Assembly (NCBI GenBank): GCA_964540765.1
Contig: CAZINW010000001.1
Span: 1-64,000 of the forward strand
Origin: CAZJLN01 sp964540765
Lineage (GTDB): Bacteria > Chloroflexota > Anaerolineae > Anaerolineales > Anaerolineaceae
Direction: 5' to 3'
DNA length: 64,000 nt
The translations under genes and the position numbers were made by a program. The notes under the pieces are model-generated. The model saw only the letters and a program-made list of their open reading frames with translations, ran no database searches and had not been told where the DNA came from. Shown in pieces: positions 8,741 to 18,509 of this stretch; position 1 is the first letter of the stretch, and each line of letters starts with the position of its first letter.

Positions 8741-9286
8741 TTAAAACAAAAATGGAAGTTTCGAAACGGCAAGAGGGTACAAAGCATTCGAGATCACGCC
8801 CATCAGAATGCCGATCAAAGTACCGACCAGGACATCTGAAATGTAATGCACGCCCAGTCGAATACGTGAAAACCCCACCAGCGGTGCCCAAATGACCATT
8901 ATGGCTGCAAACCAGGCAGGACCCGTTCCAAGCGTCATCACAGCAAGTGCTGCTGCCCGGGCTGCATGCCCGGAGGGGAAGGAATGTGGGTCAGTGACAC
9001 GGTAAATTTGCCCCCACTCACCCTCCGGTCTTGGTCGGCGAATGGTAAATTTGAGGATCAGAACAACAACTGCCAGAAGCGTAAGTCCTAATGCCATAAA
9101 AGCAGCCATGCCACGCCAGGGATCGTTACCAAAGAACCAAACCAGCAGGAGCCCAGCAAGCCAGTACCACGAGTCACCTGAATGGGCAAAAAAAATGCAA
9201 ACATAGCGGTGAATTAATTTGGGTTTGTTGAAAAGAAGTGCAGATGAGTATTTGGAATCTGCTTCCATCAATTCCTGCAAGCGCAT
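8741..9286 (-). CDS. PAP2 superfamily membrane phosphatase
   Basis: A 181-residue membrane protein with the complete PAP2 signature: KFTIRRPRP (the KX6RP motif), PSGH, and SRIRLGVHYISD (SRX5HX3D). Family members dephosphorylate phosphatidate, undecaprenyl pyrophosphate or other lipid phosphates at the membrane; the substrate cannot be assigned. The ATG overlaps the stop of the upstream nucleotidyltransferase gene as TGATG, so the two are translationally coupled and may act in the same lipid or headgroup pathway. Confidence 0.88.
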   Translation of the reverse strand: MRLQELMEADSKYSSALLFNKPKLIHRYVCIFFAHSGDSWYWLAGLLLVWFFGNDPWRGMAAFMALGLTLLAVVVLILKFTIRRPRPEGEWGQIYRVTDPHSFPSGHAARAAALAVMTLGTGPAWFAAIMVIWAPLVGFSRIRLGVHYISDVLVGTLIGILMGVISNALYPLAVSKLPFLF

Positions 9287-10059
9287 CAGGCAGCTCTTTC
9301 AGAAAGATATGCCTTCATCAGTTCAAGCTGGAGAGGGTTAGCGACGTTCATGCCCATCTCTGCAAAAGGCACTTGCAGGATTTTCCCGCGGATTTTCAAT
9401 TTTCGAGAGATCCTATCAGCAGTTTGTTCAAGGGTGATTGCTTTTAAAAGCAGGAGTAACACTGTATCAAACCCGATCAGGGCTGTTTGTTTCATGGCAT
9501 TTTTTCTGGATTCAACCAATTGTTCCCAGATTCTGTCTGCCTGTTGCATCAGGCGGGTATTGATGAGATGAATATCAGCGCCACAGACTTCCACATCCTT
9601 GAATTTGATGTAGGATCGATTCGATCTTGGGAAAGTGGCTTCCATCACTGGCCTGGGTATCACCGAAAAAACAAGGTCATAGGCTTCATCCAACTTTTCT
9701 TCAGCCAGACAGTCAACCATTGGCGTGGTCAATCCCGGGATATCCCCAGTGATCAGAATGATTGTTGCGTCTTCCCTGCTTGATTCCCGCACCATATTGG
9801 ACCCATATCTGATGTTATCAAACAGGCTGGCTTGACCAGGCAGGAATATCAAAGGTTTACTGGATGCTAATTCACATGTTGCATCCAGCCCCACCATAAA
9901 TATTTCATCCACAGCCTGGCTTTGATTGAGGGCATCCAGAACCCATTGCACCATTGGTTTGCCACCAATTGGGATCAATGACTTTGAACCATAATTGATG
10001 TATGAGGAGAGCGGATCATCAGCGATGATCGCACCGCCTGCAAGGAGGATGGATTTCAT
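9286..10059 (-). CDS. MobA-like nucleotidyltransferase family protein
   Basis: A 257-residue predicted NTP transferase. The N-terminus MKSILLAGG followed by SKSLIPIGGKPMVQWVLDAL matches the nucleotide-binding loop of MobA/IspD-type enzymes, but the usual LAGGxSxRMG is altered to LAGGAIIADDP. A metal-binding GDIPG motif follows near residue 108, in the position of the catalytic GDxP/GDQP. It could transfer a nucleotide to a sugar, polyol or lipid headgroup phosphate. Coupling to a PAP2 phosphatase favours a lipid-related substrate (inference). No strong Shine-Dalgarno precedes the ATG. Confidence 0.75.
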   Translation of the reverse strand: MKSILLAGGAIIADDPLSSYINYGSKSLIPIGGKPMVQWVLDALNQSQAVDEIFMVGLDATCELASSKPLIFLPGQASLFDNIRYGSNMVRESSREDATIILITGDIPGLTTPMVDCLAEEKLDEAYDLVFSVIPRPVMEATFPRSNRSYIKFKDVEVCGADIHLINTRLMQQADRIWEQLVESRKNAMKQTALIGFDTVLLLLLKAITLEQTADRISRKLKIRGKILQVPFAEMGMNVANPLQLELMKAYLSERAA

Positions 10060-10118
10060 GGGTTTGGCTTTCGGAAAGATGATTTATGACCGATTTCTTT
10101 CATATTTTCCCTGTTGAT

Positions 10119-10140
10119 TTGATATTTGCAAATTTATCAA
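10119..10140. promoter_or_regulatory. Operator-like inverted repeat between divergent genes
   Basis: TTGATA and TATCAA flank a 10-bp core that itself contains TTTGCAAA. The dyad sits in the 193-bp gap between the minus-strand nucleotidyltransferase and the plus-strand HAD gene. The factor that might bind it is unknown, and chance is possible in AT-rich DNA. Confidence 0.3.
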
Positions 10141-10185
10141 TTAAATAATGCGAATTCATTATAATCATAAAAATATAACAGCCTG

Positions 10186-10214
10186 TTGCCTGTTTGGATG
10201 CGCAGTCATATACT
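10186..10214 (+). promoter_or_regulatory. Sigma-70-like promoter for the HAD gene
   Basis: TTGCCT (10186-10191) and TATACT (10209-10214) with an ideal 17-bp spacer. Transcription would start near 10221, which supports a downstream TTG start for the gene. Confidence 0.55.
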
Positions 10215-10252
10215 GGAAAGCGTTTAGAGAAAATTCTACGAGAGGTGCTTTA

Positions 10253-10915
10253 TTGACTGATCATAAAATTTGTATTTTATGGGACATGGATGGAACCATC
10301 ATTGACAGCTTTGACTTGCATTATGAATCCTGGCGGCAGGCGTTACTTGAAGCCGATGTGAACCTGACCCGTGCAAAATTCAAGGAGAGTTTTGGACGCA
10401 ATAATCGCATCAGCATTGCACATTATTTGGGGTACGAACCTGACGAAGTGCTTTTCCAAAAGCTGACCGGGAATAAAGAGACCCTGTTCAGAAAATTTGC
10501 GGCAGATACCGCCCGACCATTCCCAGGTGTAATTGACTGGTTATCGTATTTTAAAGAAAAACACATCAAACAGGCAATTGCTTCGTCTGCGCCTCCGTTG
10601 AATATTGAGATCATTTTAGAGGTATTCCATTTGAATGGCTTTTTTTGTGCCATTGTGCCTGGTGCAAATTTGCCCTCAAAACCAGCCCCGGATATTTTTC
10701 TGAGGGCAGCAAAAGCGCTTAATTGTGAACCAAAGGATTGTGTGGTCATTGAAGATTCCAGCGCGGGGTTGCTTGCCGGGAAAGCAGCCGGTATGGTGAC
10801 CGTGGGTGTGGCGACAACACAAGCCAAAGATACCATCCAGGCTGATATTATCCTCGATGATTTTCAAACACAGCCAGATGCCTTTCTTGATCAAATCTCA
10901 AATTTCATCCAATAG
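10253..10915 (+). CDS. HAD-IA hydrolase, beta-phosphoglucomutase-like
   Basis: A 220-residue cytoplasmic HAD enzyme. DMDGTIIDS holds the nucleophile (D11) and acid/base D13, IASSAP is motif II, the lysine of PSKPAPD is motif III, and VIEDSSAG is motif IV. The four-helix cap between motifs I and II and the KPAPDIF-VIEDSSAG order are typical of beta-phosphoglucomutase and related sugar phosphatases. The open frame reaches upstream to 10148, but TTG 10253 follows AGAGGTG and lies downstream of the best promoter. It could help process maltose- or trehalose-derived phosphates, given the GH13 gene nearby (inference). Confidence 0.83.
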   Translation: MTDHKICILWDMDGTIIDSFDLHYESWRQALLEADVNLTRAKFKESFGRNNRISIAHYLGYEPDEVLFQKLTGNKETLFRKFAADTARPFPGVIDWLSYFKEKHIKQAIASSAPPLNIEIILEVFHLNGFFCAIVPGANLPSKPAPDIFLRAAKALNCEPKDCVVIEDSSAGLLAGKAAGMVTVGVATTQAKDTIQADIILDDFQTQPDAFLDQISNFIQ

Positions 10916-10941
10916 AGTATGCTGAACTTTGCACAGAAACT

Positions 10942-10971
10942 TTGTTAATTCTTCAAACAAAACTGTATAAT
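10942..10971 (+). promoter_or_regulatory. Candidate promoter for the alpha-2-macroglobulin gene
   Basis: TTGTTA (10942-10947) and TATAAT (10966-10971) with an 18-bp spacer, about 115 bp before the start codon. Confidence 0.5.
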
Positions 10972-11087
10972 GGATTTAACCATAAAATAAAGACTTTCTG
11001 TTATTTTCTTGGGAACAGATGAAGTCCATAAATCGTCTTAGTTTAATAGAGAAAACTTAAGCGCCTGCCCAGGATCTGGAGGTCATT

Positions 11088-14000
11088 ATGACCAAGCACC
11101 ATATTGAACGAGAAAATGTCCGTAAATGTTTCCTTCTTTCCACAATCTTGGTCATCTTTTTGCTTTCTTCCTGCAACCTGCCAGGGAAAAAGGTTGACCA
11201 AGTGTCACAAGCGGCTCCCGAGACGGAGCAACCGCCCGAGCCAAAAGTGCTGGCAGACGTACCACCCTCCCTGCTTGAGAGCACCCCGCTTCCTGGCAGC
11301 GAGATCGGTTTGTCAGAGACGATCTTGCTGACCTTTACCCAGCCAATGGATCAGGCTTCGGTTGAGGCTGCTTTTCAAGGTGAACCCGCGATCAGTGGTC
11401 GTTTTGAATGGCAGGATGAAAAAACAGTCGCATTTACCCCTGATCAAATCTATCCTCTTGACACTCAGATGGAAATCACGGTTGGGGAATCCGCCATGGC
11501 CAGCAACGGAAAGAACTTGTTAAAACCGATCAAGATTCAATTTCATGTTTCCAAGGCGCTGAAAGTGACCAACATCATTCCTGCCGTTGATAGCGAGGAA
11601 GTGGATCCTGCCACTCAAATCGTGGTTGCGTTTAATCAACCTGTGGTCAACCTCGGACAGGAAGACCCACCGAATGCGATTTCCCTGCAACCTGAAATTG
11701 TCGGAAAGGGCGAATGGATCAATACGAGTACCTTTATTTTCCATCCAGAACCCGGCTTGGTGGGAGGGACAATTTATACCGTAAATCTCAATGGCAACCT
11801 GACCAGTTCAGGGGGGGCACCGATTGATCCGGAATCTTTGATCTCCTGGAAATTCAGCACAGCCAAGCCCCAGGTTATTGAGACGACTCCCCTTGAAGAT
11901 CCGCTGTCATTGGATGGACCCATCGTGGTTGATTTCAATATTCGCATGGATACTTCCCTTACGGAGGAAGCCTTTTCTTTGAAGGATGCCGCTGGAGTAA
12001 AAGTCAGTGGCGATTTTTCCTGGAATGATACCCAGACCCAGTTATCCTTCAAACCTCACGATCTTCTCGACCGATTGGCAAACTACACATTAACCATATC
12101 TACGGATGCTGCCTCTTATGGAGGCATGCCACTTGAGGATAGCTATGCGAAATCATTTTTGACCTATCCCGACTTTTCCACCTTCATTAATCGAAATGCA
12201 GATTTTAAGTTATATTATGCCAATTATGGCTATTTTGAAATTCAAACCACAACGCCTGTTGATAAATCGTCTCTAAAAAATTCCATTCAAATATCGCCAG
12301 AAATTTCAGAAATGAATGTTTACCCCACTTATGAAAAGCAGGGATTGACCGTCTCAGGATATTTTAAACCAGGAACAGATTATAAGGTCACACTTTCCCA
12401 TGACCTGAAGGATATCTGGGGTGCAAGCCCGGATGAACCGATGAGTTTTACTTTCTCCACAAACAATGTAACGCCCAATTTTACCATTAGCGCCACATCT
12501 TCCGGCTACGGTCAAAATTTACTGTTTTCACCTCCTGACGAATCCAACCTCTTCGGACAGGCAACCAATATCACCTATGTCAGAATTTCAATCGCCAAGA
12601 TCGACTTCGAAGACTTTACCTGGTACTTTAAACTAGAAAATTCCGACGCCATTCAAAATTATTCCCCTGACAATCAGCAAGTCGATACGATTAATTTCGA
12701 CCTCCCGCTTAATCAAAGTGAAGTGGTTTCCATACCGCTTAAGTATGATGATCAAAATCTGACCCCGGGTCTATATTATTTAAAAGTTATGGCACCAGAG
12801 GTTGTTTCAAGACTTAAATCCTCAACAACCGGTTTTATTCTGGCAGTCAGCAATTACAATACTGTCTTTAAGATCAGCAATGAGCAGATTTTTGTATGGG
12901 TAAGCAGCATTTCGGATCAGTCGCCATTGATCAATGCCTCTGTCCATGTGATATCGACGAATGGCACCGTGGTGACTACCGGAAAAACAAACAGCAGCGG
13001 CATTTTCGAGGCTGACATTCCACATCAGGAAAACTTGTACGAAACCTACTTTGCCGTGATCGGGGATGTGGATGAACCTGATACTTTCTCCCTTGCCTCT
13101 TCCTCCTGGGGCTCCAATTTTCTCCAATGGGATCTGGGTCTGAACGTCAACACATCTCCCAGTCCTTACCTGGTCTACACTTACACAGATCGCCCAATTT
13201 ACCGACCCGGGCAGGAGGTTAATTTTAAGTCCATCATCCGGGGAAGAACCAACAGCATCTATTCACTGGTAGATTTTCAAGATCTCACGGTGGAAGCCCA
13301 TGGTTCAAGCGGGGATGGCACAGATCTCATCCTTGACAGCAGCGTGCACACACTCAGTAATTTTGGCAGTCTTTCGGGTCAGTTCACCTTACCTGAAACA
13401 TCAACGCCCGGATATTATTACCTGACTATAAAAAAGGGTGATGAAACCCTTGACTCTTACTATTTTGAAGTGGCAAACTACCGCAAGCCGGAGATTAAAT
13501 TGAAAGTGAGCCTTGCACCTGACGCAATCCTCTACGGTGAGGGACTGCAAGCCACCATTCAGGCAGATTATTACTTCGGCGTTCCTTCTGCCAATCTGGA
13601 TGTCACTTGGAATTTATATGCGCACGACTTGTTCTTTGACCTGCATGGTTATTCGGTTGGAGATCTTGACACACGCTGGATGCAGCCTGCCTACACTTTT
13701 TATGATTATTCAACCTATGGAGAATTGGTGGCATCGGGCAGCGGTCAGACAGACCAGAATGGATCAATGGCATTTTCAATCACTCCTGAGCAAATTAACC
13801 TGGATCAAACATCTGGGTTTACAGAGTTGACACTTGAAGCCAGCATCACCGATCAAAGTGGGTTCATGGTAAGCGACAGAGCCCAATCCCTGATGCACCC
13901 GGAAGCTTATTACATCGGCGTCCATCCCAACCAATATTTCAGCCGGGAAAATGATGAAGTTGCCTTTGAAATCCTGACTGTTGGCTGGGATGCGCAACCC

Positions 14001-17000
14001 TCCGCAAGCAAGCAACTTGAAGCCATTTTTTCAAAGATCACCTGGGAGATTGATGGTTATGAAGGGATCTATATGACCCCCAATTATGTCATCAATGAAG
14101 AGGTGATCAGCTCTGCCAGCCCCACCACAAGCCAGGAAGGTGAATCGCGGGTGGCATTTACCCCGACAGAGCCAGGCACCTACCAGCTTACAGTACGTGG
14201 AGGTAAAGCTGAGACCCGGGTCTTGATCTGGGTGAGTGGTGCTTCAGCAGCAGCCTGGCCGCAGTTACCCAATAATAAGCTGGAGCTGACCCCTGATGCC
14301 AGCCTTTACGCTCCCGGGGATACCGCCACAATCTTCATCCCAAATCCATTCCCAAATGGTGCCAAAGCGCTCATCACACTCGAACGCGGGAAGGTCATGT
14401 TCTCTGACGTGGTCGAGGTTACCGGTTCTGGAATTTCATATCCGCTCAATTTGGGAGAAAGTGAGATCCCCAATGTTTATTTTGGTGTGATCATCCTTGG
14501 AAAGGACGCCGCAGGTCAGCCGGATTATCGCCAGGGAATGGTTAATTTAAATGTCAGCCCTTCTTCCAGAATATTGGACATCAAACTTACCATGGAGCCT
14601 GCATTGACAGCACCTGGCGATGACCTGAAAGCATATCTGGAAATCAAAGATAGTGACGGAAATCCAATCCAGGGTGAATTCTCCCTGGCAATGATTGATA
14701 AATCCATACTTGCGCTTAAAGATCCGGTTGAATTACCCATCCAGGATGCCTTCTTTGGAAATCAACCCATTTCGGTTCTGACATCAAGCTCAATATCTGC
14801 GTTCGCCACACAGCAAAGTTTGGCGCCCTCACCAGTTGGTGGAATGGGTGGTGGATCAGGTGAACCACCAGCCTTACGCGAGGACTTTCCGGATACAGCC
14901 TTCTGGCAAGGGCAGATTGTGACTGATGTTGATGGAAAAGCAGTCATCATCATCAGCCTGCCAGATAATTTGACAACCTGGCACGTCCTGGTGCGCGGCA
15001 TAACAGATGATACCCTGGTGGGTGAAGCGGTTGCTGAAGTTGTCACTCAAAAGGAACTAATGATCCTTCCAGAAACGCCGCGCTTCCTTGTTGCAGGTGA
15101 TCATGTCAATTTAATGGCAATTGTTCATAACAATACGGACGAGGATCTGTCCGTGGAGGTCAGCTTGCAGGATTTCGGTTTGCGCCTGGATGAATCAAAC
15201 CTTGAGACTCAGGTCATCAACATACCTGCCCACTCAAATTCCCCTGTTACATGGTGGGGTGTGGTGGAGAGCGTTGAGGCTGTAGACCTCGTCTTTTCTG
15301 CAAAATCAGGAGATTTACAGGATGCCTCGCGTCCTTCATGGGGATCCCTGCCCGTTTTGCGTTATCTCACGCCGATGCGATATACCACTTCTGGAGTTTT
15401 ATCTGAAGCAGGAACAACGTTGGAAGTCGTCAGCATACCAGGTTCCTTCCAACCGGAAGGTGGTGAGTTGGAATTGGCTTTAAGCCCCTCCCTGGCATCT
15501 TCAATTCTTGACAGTTTAAAGGTGGTCAATGCCGACCCATATACTGACAATGTCACACTCATGGCAATCGCACTTGCCAACCATGAGACTTATCAAATGA
15601 TAAAGACATTGGGAATTGATACACCCGATCTACTGACCGACCTGGAAACCCAAATTCAAAATAATATATATCAAATCAACGCGAAACAAAATTATGATGG
15701 GGGCTGGTGTTGGAGTGGATCGAATGATCTTGAGCGTGCATCTGATCCGTTCTTCACAGCATACATACTCCATGGACTCGAAGTTTTGTCAGAGGCAGGA
15801 TATAACGTAAGTTACTTCCCGCTCCAAAATGCCAGGGAATTTGTGAACGGAAAAATCCAGATGCCTGAAAGCAAGACAGATACTAATGCCTTGGATGAAC
15901 TTGTTTTCATGATCTATGCCCACCATACGAACAGTTCAAAAGTTCCCGATCTTTTAGACGATCTTTATTCACTCAGATCACAATTAAGTCCACACGCCAC
16001 TGCCCAGCTCGCACTTAGCCTTGTTGATTTGGATCAGACTGACCCAAGGATCAAGACGTTGCTTTCCGACTTGGAAGGTAGTGCAATCCGTTCTGCAACG
16101 GGGGCACACTGGGAGAGTGGCACATTCTCCTGGAAGTACCCGGGAACAGCCGCATATTCAACCTCTTTTGCATTAATGGCAATCGCTGAGCTTGACCCGG
16201 CATCAGACCTCCTTGTTGATGGCACACGCTATTTGATCAACATCCGCCAGGGTGAGCATCTGTGGGGTTCCATCTATGATAATTCCTGGGTACTGGCAGC
16301 ATTGAACCGCGCTCTATCAGGTACCGGTGATCTCCAGGCTGATTTTACCTTCAAAGCCGCTTTGAATGATCTACCCGTCGCAGAGGGTAATGCTTCCGGT
16401 CCTGATACTCTCGTGCCTGTCAGTGTTTCAGTGCCATTAAGTGACCTTATGCCTGACTCACCAAATGCACTCACCATTACCAGGGGAGAGGGGGCAGGGA
16501 GATTGTATTATAGAACTGACTTGCTGCTCCATCGCCTGGCTGATTCTGCACCGGCAATCAATAAAGGGATGGTGTTGGAGCGTCAATATTTCCTGGGAGA
16601 TGATTGCACAGAGGGATGTCTACCGGTTAATGAGGTCGTATTTGAAAGCGGTAAAATCCCGCCGATGGTCACTGTCCAGCTTACCCTGATCGTGCCAAAT
16701 GATATGTATCATATTCGTCTTGAAGATTACATCCCAGCCGGCAGTGAGATCTTCAATCCGAATTTGCAGACAAGTCAGAGCTCTGAGGAAGGATTTGAGG
16801 TCACTCTTAATAACACTGAATATGGGTACTGGGTATGGCTGTTCTTTGATGAACCCCAGGTCTATGATGATCATATCCTCTGGACAGCAGATTATCTGCC
16901 TGCAGGCACGTATACGCTCAGTTATAAGTTTAATCCCTTCCAGGCAGGTGAATTCCAAGTACTGCCTGCCCATGCCTACCAATTCTTCTTCCCCGAGGTG

Positions 17001-17045
17001 GAAGGCACCAGTTCCGGTGATCTTTTCAAGATCATTAAGCAGTGA
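11088..17045 (+). CDS. Alpha-2-macroglobulin family lipoprotein without a visible thioester
   Basis: A 1985-residue surface lipoprotein with lipobox LLSSC near residue 27. The first 400 residues hold at least three Ig-like (Big_5-type) domains. A long macroglobulin region follows, including YTDRPIYRPGQEVNFKS, a pattern typical of A2M family MG domains. The A2M segment DFPDTAFWQGQIVTD comes next, after a Gly/Ser/Pro-rich stretch that could be the bait. The later alpha-alpha-barrel (NYDGGWCWSGSND) matches the thioester domain, but its start reads LKVVNADPYTDNVT where active relatives have CxEQ. Bacterial A2Ms trap attacking proteases; without a thioester it would have to trap non-covalently, as E. 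coli YfaS-type proteins are thought to. It ends 1 bp from the convergent rhomboid gene. Confidence 0.88.
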   Translation: MTKHHIERENVRKCFLLSTILVIFLLSSCNLPGKKVDQVSQAAPETEQPPEPKVLADVPPSLLESTPLPGSEIGLSETILLTFTQPMDQASVEAAFQGEPAISGRFEWQDEKTVAFTPDQIYPLDTQMEITVGESAMASNGKNLLKPIKIQFHVSKALKVTNIIPAVDSEEVDPATQIVVAFNQPVVNLGQEDPPNAISLQPEIVGKGEWINTSTFIFHPEPGLVGGTIYTVNLNGNLTSSGGAPIDPESLISWKFSTAKPQVIETTPLEDPLSLDGPIVVDFNIRMDTSLTEEAFSLKDAAGVKVSGDFSWNDTQTQLSFKPHDLLDRLANYTLTISTDAASYGGMPLEDSYAKSFLTYPDFSTFINRNADFKLYYANYGYFEIQTTTPVDKSSLKNSIQISPEISEMNVYPTYEKQGLTVSGYFKPGTDYKVTLSHDLKDIWGASPDEPMSFTFSTNNVTPNFTISATSSGYGQNLLFSPPDESNLFGQATNITYVRISIAKIDFEDFTWYFKLENSDAIQNYSPDNQQVDTINFDLPLNQSEVVSIPLKYDDQNLTPGLYYLKVMAPEVVSRLKSSTTGFILAVSNYNTVFKISNEQIFVWVSSISDQSPLINASVHVISTNGTVVTTGKTNSSGIFEADIPHQENLYETYFAVIGDVDEPDTFSLASSSWGSNFLQWDLGLNVNTSPSPYLVYTYTDRPIYRPGQEVNFKSIIRGRTNSIYSLVDFQDLTVEAHGSSGDGTDLILDSSVHTLSNFGSLSGQFTLPETSTPGYYYLTIKKGDETLDSYYFEVANYRKPEIKLKVSLAPDAILYGEGLQATIQADYYFGVPSANLDVTWNLYAHDLFFDLHGYSVGDLDTRWMQPAYTFYDYSTYGELVASGSGQTDQNGSMAFSITPEQINLDQTSGFTELTLEASITDQSGFMVSDRAQSLMHPEAYYIGVHPNQYFSRENDEVAFEILTVGWDAQPSASKQLEAIFSKITWEIDGYEGIYMTPNYVINEEVISSASPTTSQEGESRVAFTPTEPGTYQLTVRGGKAETRVLIWVSGASAAAWPQLPNNKLELTPDASLYAPGDTATIFIPNPFPNGAKALITLERGKVMFSDVVEVTGSGISYPLNLGESEIPNVYFGVIILGKDAAGQPDYRQGMVNLNVSPSSRILDIKLTMEPALTAPGDDLKAYLEIKDSDGNPIQGEFSLAMIDKSILALKDPVELPIQDAFFGNQPISVLTSSSISAFATQQSLAPSPVGGMGGGSGEPPALREDFPDTAFWQGQIVTDVDGKAVIIISLPDNLTTWHVLVRGITDDTLVGEAVAEVVTQKELMILPETPRFLVAGDHVNLMAIVHNNTDEDLSVEVSLQDFGLRLDESNLETQVINIPAHSNSPVTWWGVVESVEAVDLVFSAKSGDLQDASRPSWGSLPVLRYLTPMRYTTSGVLSEAGTTLEVVSIPGSFQPEGGELELALSPSLASSILDSLKVVNADPYTDNVTLMAIALANHETYQMIKTLGIDTPDLLTDLETQIQNNIYQINAKQNYDGGWCWSGSNDLERASDPFFTAYILHGLEVLSEAGYNVSYFPLQNAREFVNGKIQMPESKTDTNALDELVFMIYAHHTNSSKVPDLLDDLYSLRSQLSPHATAQLALSLVDLDQTDPRIKTLLSDLEGSAIRSATGAHWESGTFSWKYPGTAAYSTSFALMAIAELDPASDLLVDGTRYLINIRQGEHLWGSIYDNSWVLAALNRALSGTGDLQADFTFKAALNDLPVAEGNASGPDTLVPVSVSVPLSDLMPDSPNALTITRGEGAGRLYYRTDLLLHRLADSAPAINKGMVLERQYFLGDDCTEGCLPVNEVVFESGKIPPMVTVQLTLIVPNDMYHIRLEDYIPAGSEIFNPNLQTSQSSEEGFEVTLNNTEYGYWVWLFFDEPQVYDDHILWTADYLPAGTYTLSYKFNPFQAGEFQVLPAHAYQFFFPEVEGTSSGDLFKIIKQ

Positions 17046-17046
17046 A

Positions 17047-17811
17047 TTAAGTGCCCGATATAAAGGGAATCACCGCCATCACAACAAAACCGATCAGAAC
17101 GACAAGGACTGCCACCCAAACATCTTTTTGGGGTCGTGAGTCCTTGAGCGTTACAAAAGGAGGGATGCCCTCAATGACCCACCTGGGTCCGCCAATGGAG
17201 GCAAAAAGAAATCCTGCCAGCAGACCGCCCAAATGACCAAAATAATCAATATTCGAACCCGGCATGAAACCAATTGCCAGGTTGACAACCAGGATCATTA
17301 AAATATTAGTGAGCATCGCGTTGGATCGAGATCCAAATAATTTGCGATTTTGCCAGATGAAAATCCCTTCAGCTGCCAGCAGACCGAATATGGCAGTTGA
17401 GGATCCCAAAGAGTTGGCATCCGAAAGAACGAAAGAGAGCACGTTGCCGCCAAAGGCAGAGAGGAAGTAAAGCAAGAGAAAGCGCCAGTGACCATAGGTG
17501 CTTTCAATACGTCTGCCCAAAATAAAAAGCGCATACATGTTAAAAGCAATGTGTAGGATGGATGAATGCAAGAAAACAGGCGTGATCAGACGCCAAAATT
17601 GTCCGTTTAGAATAAACTCATTGATCTTTCCTCCAAAATAAAAGAGCAGGTCGACCCCACTGATATACTGAAAAGCCAGTTGAACCAGGAAAATGACGAT
17701 CGTTACACCCATGAGGATGTAAGTAACAATAGGTTTGACAGTGGGCGTGCGGACGCTCACCTGTTGAGGTTGTGGCGCAGGTTCCTGTGATGTGGGCTGT
17801 ACAAAACTCAT
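17047..17811 (-). CDS. Rhomboid family intramembrane serine protease
   Basis: A 254-residue membrane protease with six or seven hydrophobic segments. The catalytic serine is S138 in GSSTAIFG, the catalytic histidine is H193 in YFGHLGGLLAGF, and H87/N91 of LHIAFNMYALFILG form the usual oxyanion region. A soluble, Pro/Gln-rich N-terminus of about 27 residues precedes the first membrane segment. ATG 17811 is chosen because it overlaps the gmk stop as ATGA and begins just before the natural N-terminus; the frame is open further upstream inside gmk. The substrate is unknown. Confidence 0.88.
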   Translation of the reverse strand: MSFVQPTSQEPAPQPQQVSVRTPTVKPIVTYILMGVTIVIFLVQLAFQYISGVDLLFYFGGKINEFILNGQFWRLITPVFLHSSILHIAFNMYALFILGRRIESTYGHWRFLLLYFLSAFGGNVLSFVLSDANSLGSSTAIFGLLAAEGIFIWQNRKLFGSRSNAMLTNILMILVVNLAIGFMPGSNIDYFGHLGGLLAGFLFASIGGPRWVIEGIPPFVTLKDSRPQKDVWVAVLVVLIGFVVMAVIPFISGT

Positions 17812-18434
17812 AAGGTCACTTTCCTTGGGATGACGCGCTGATGTTCCGCTGTGATGATGGCTTTGATCACATCCACGGTCTCGTCCAAGGCACATTCCCC
17901 GTTGACCACAATATAGTCAAAATCTTGCAAACGTGCAAATTCAGCCTCAGCAGTTGCAATACGCAGCGCCAAGTCTTCCGCAGATTCACTATGCCTTGAT
18001 TTGAGGCGTTCAAGCCATTCTTCACGCGAGTTGGCTGTTAAGAAGATAAGAACTGCATCCGGGCAGAGACTGCGAACCGTGGAGGCACCCTGAACATCAA
18101 GGCGCATGATGACATCCTTGCCGCTTGCCAATGCCTGCCGCACCTGAGCTTTGGGGATGCCTTTATAGTCAGAATAAACAAGTGCATGTTCCATCAGCTC
18201 CCCCTGGGCGATCAGACATTCAAATTCCTGCGTGCTGACAAAGAAATAATCAACCCCGTTGACTTCATCCTTGCGTGGGGCACGCGTGGTCATGGTAATG
18301 ACAAAATGCGTGGAATCCTCGCTTTTTTTCAGGGCTTGCACAACAGCATCTTTCCCAATACCGGAAGGACCGGATATGACAATCAACAAGGGTGTGTGAG
18401 CTGGGGTAATAAAAGTAGAGTTTTGTTTTTTCAT
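17808..18434 (-). CDS. gmk: Guanylate kinase
   Basis: A 208-residue enzyme converting GMP to GDP with ATP. The P-loop is SGPSGIGKD (residues 21-29), where most family members have T or S after the lysine; here it is Asp followed by Ala. The GMP-binding region TMTTRAPRKDEVNGVDYFFV is complete, followed by RLDVQGA and the lid arginines. ATG 18434 gives the normal family length; the open frame extends upstream but lacks family similarity. It overlaps the rhomboid gene by 4 bp. Confidence 0.92.
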   Translation of the reverse strand: MKKQNSTFITPAHTPLLIVISGPSGIGKDAVVQALKKSEDSTHFVITMTTRAPRKDEVNGVDYFFVSTQEFECLIAQGELMEHALVYSDYKGIPKAQVRQALASGKDVIMRLDVQGASTVRSLCPDAVLIFLTANSREEWLERLKSRHSESAEDLALRIATAEAEFARLQDFDYIVVNGECALDETVDVIKAIITAEHQRVIPRKVTL

Positions 18435-18509
18435 TAAAATTTTCTTGTCCCTTGAAGCAGTGAATTGATTATAATTTATTTTAGAAAACAGATGAGTGGA
18501 TAAAGGAAT

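Noticed and set aside
17047..17895. Rhomboid start at 17895
   Set aside because: The extra 28 residues lie in gmk and have no family similarity; ATG 17811 overlaps the gmk stop as ATGA.
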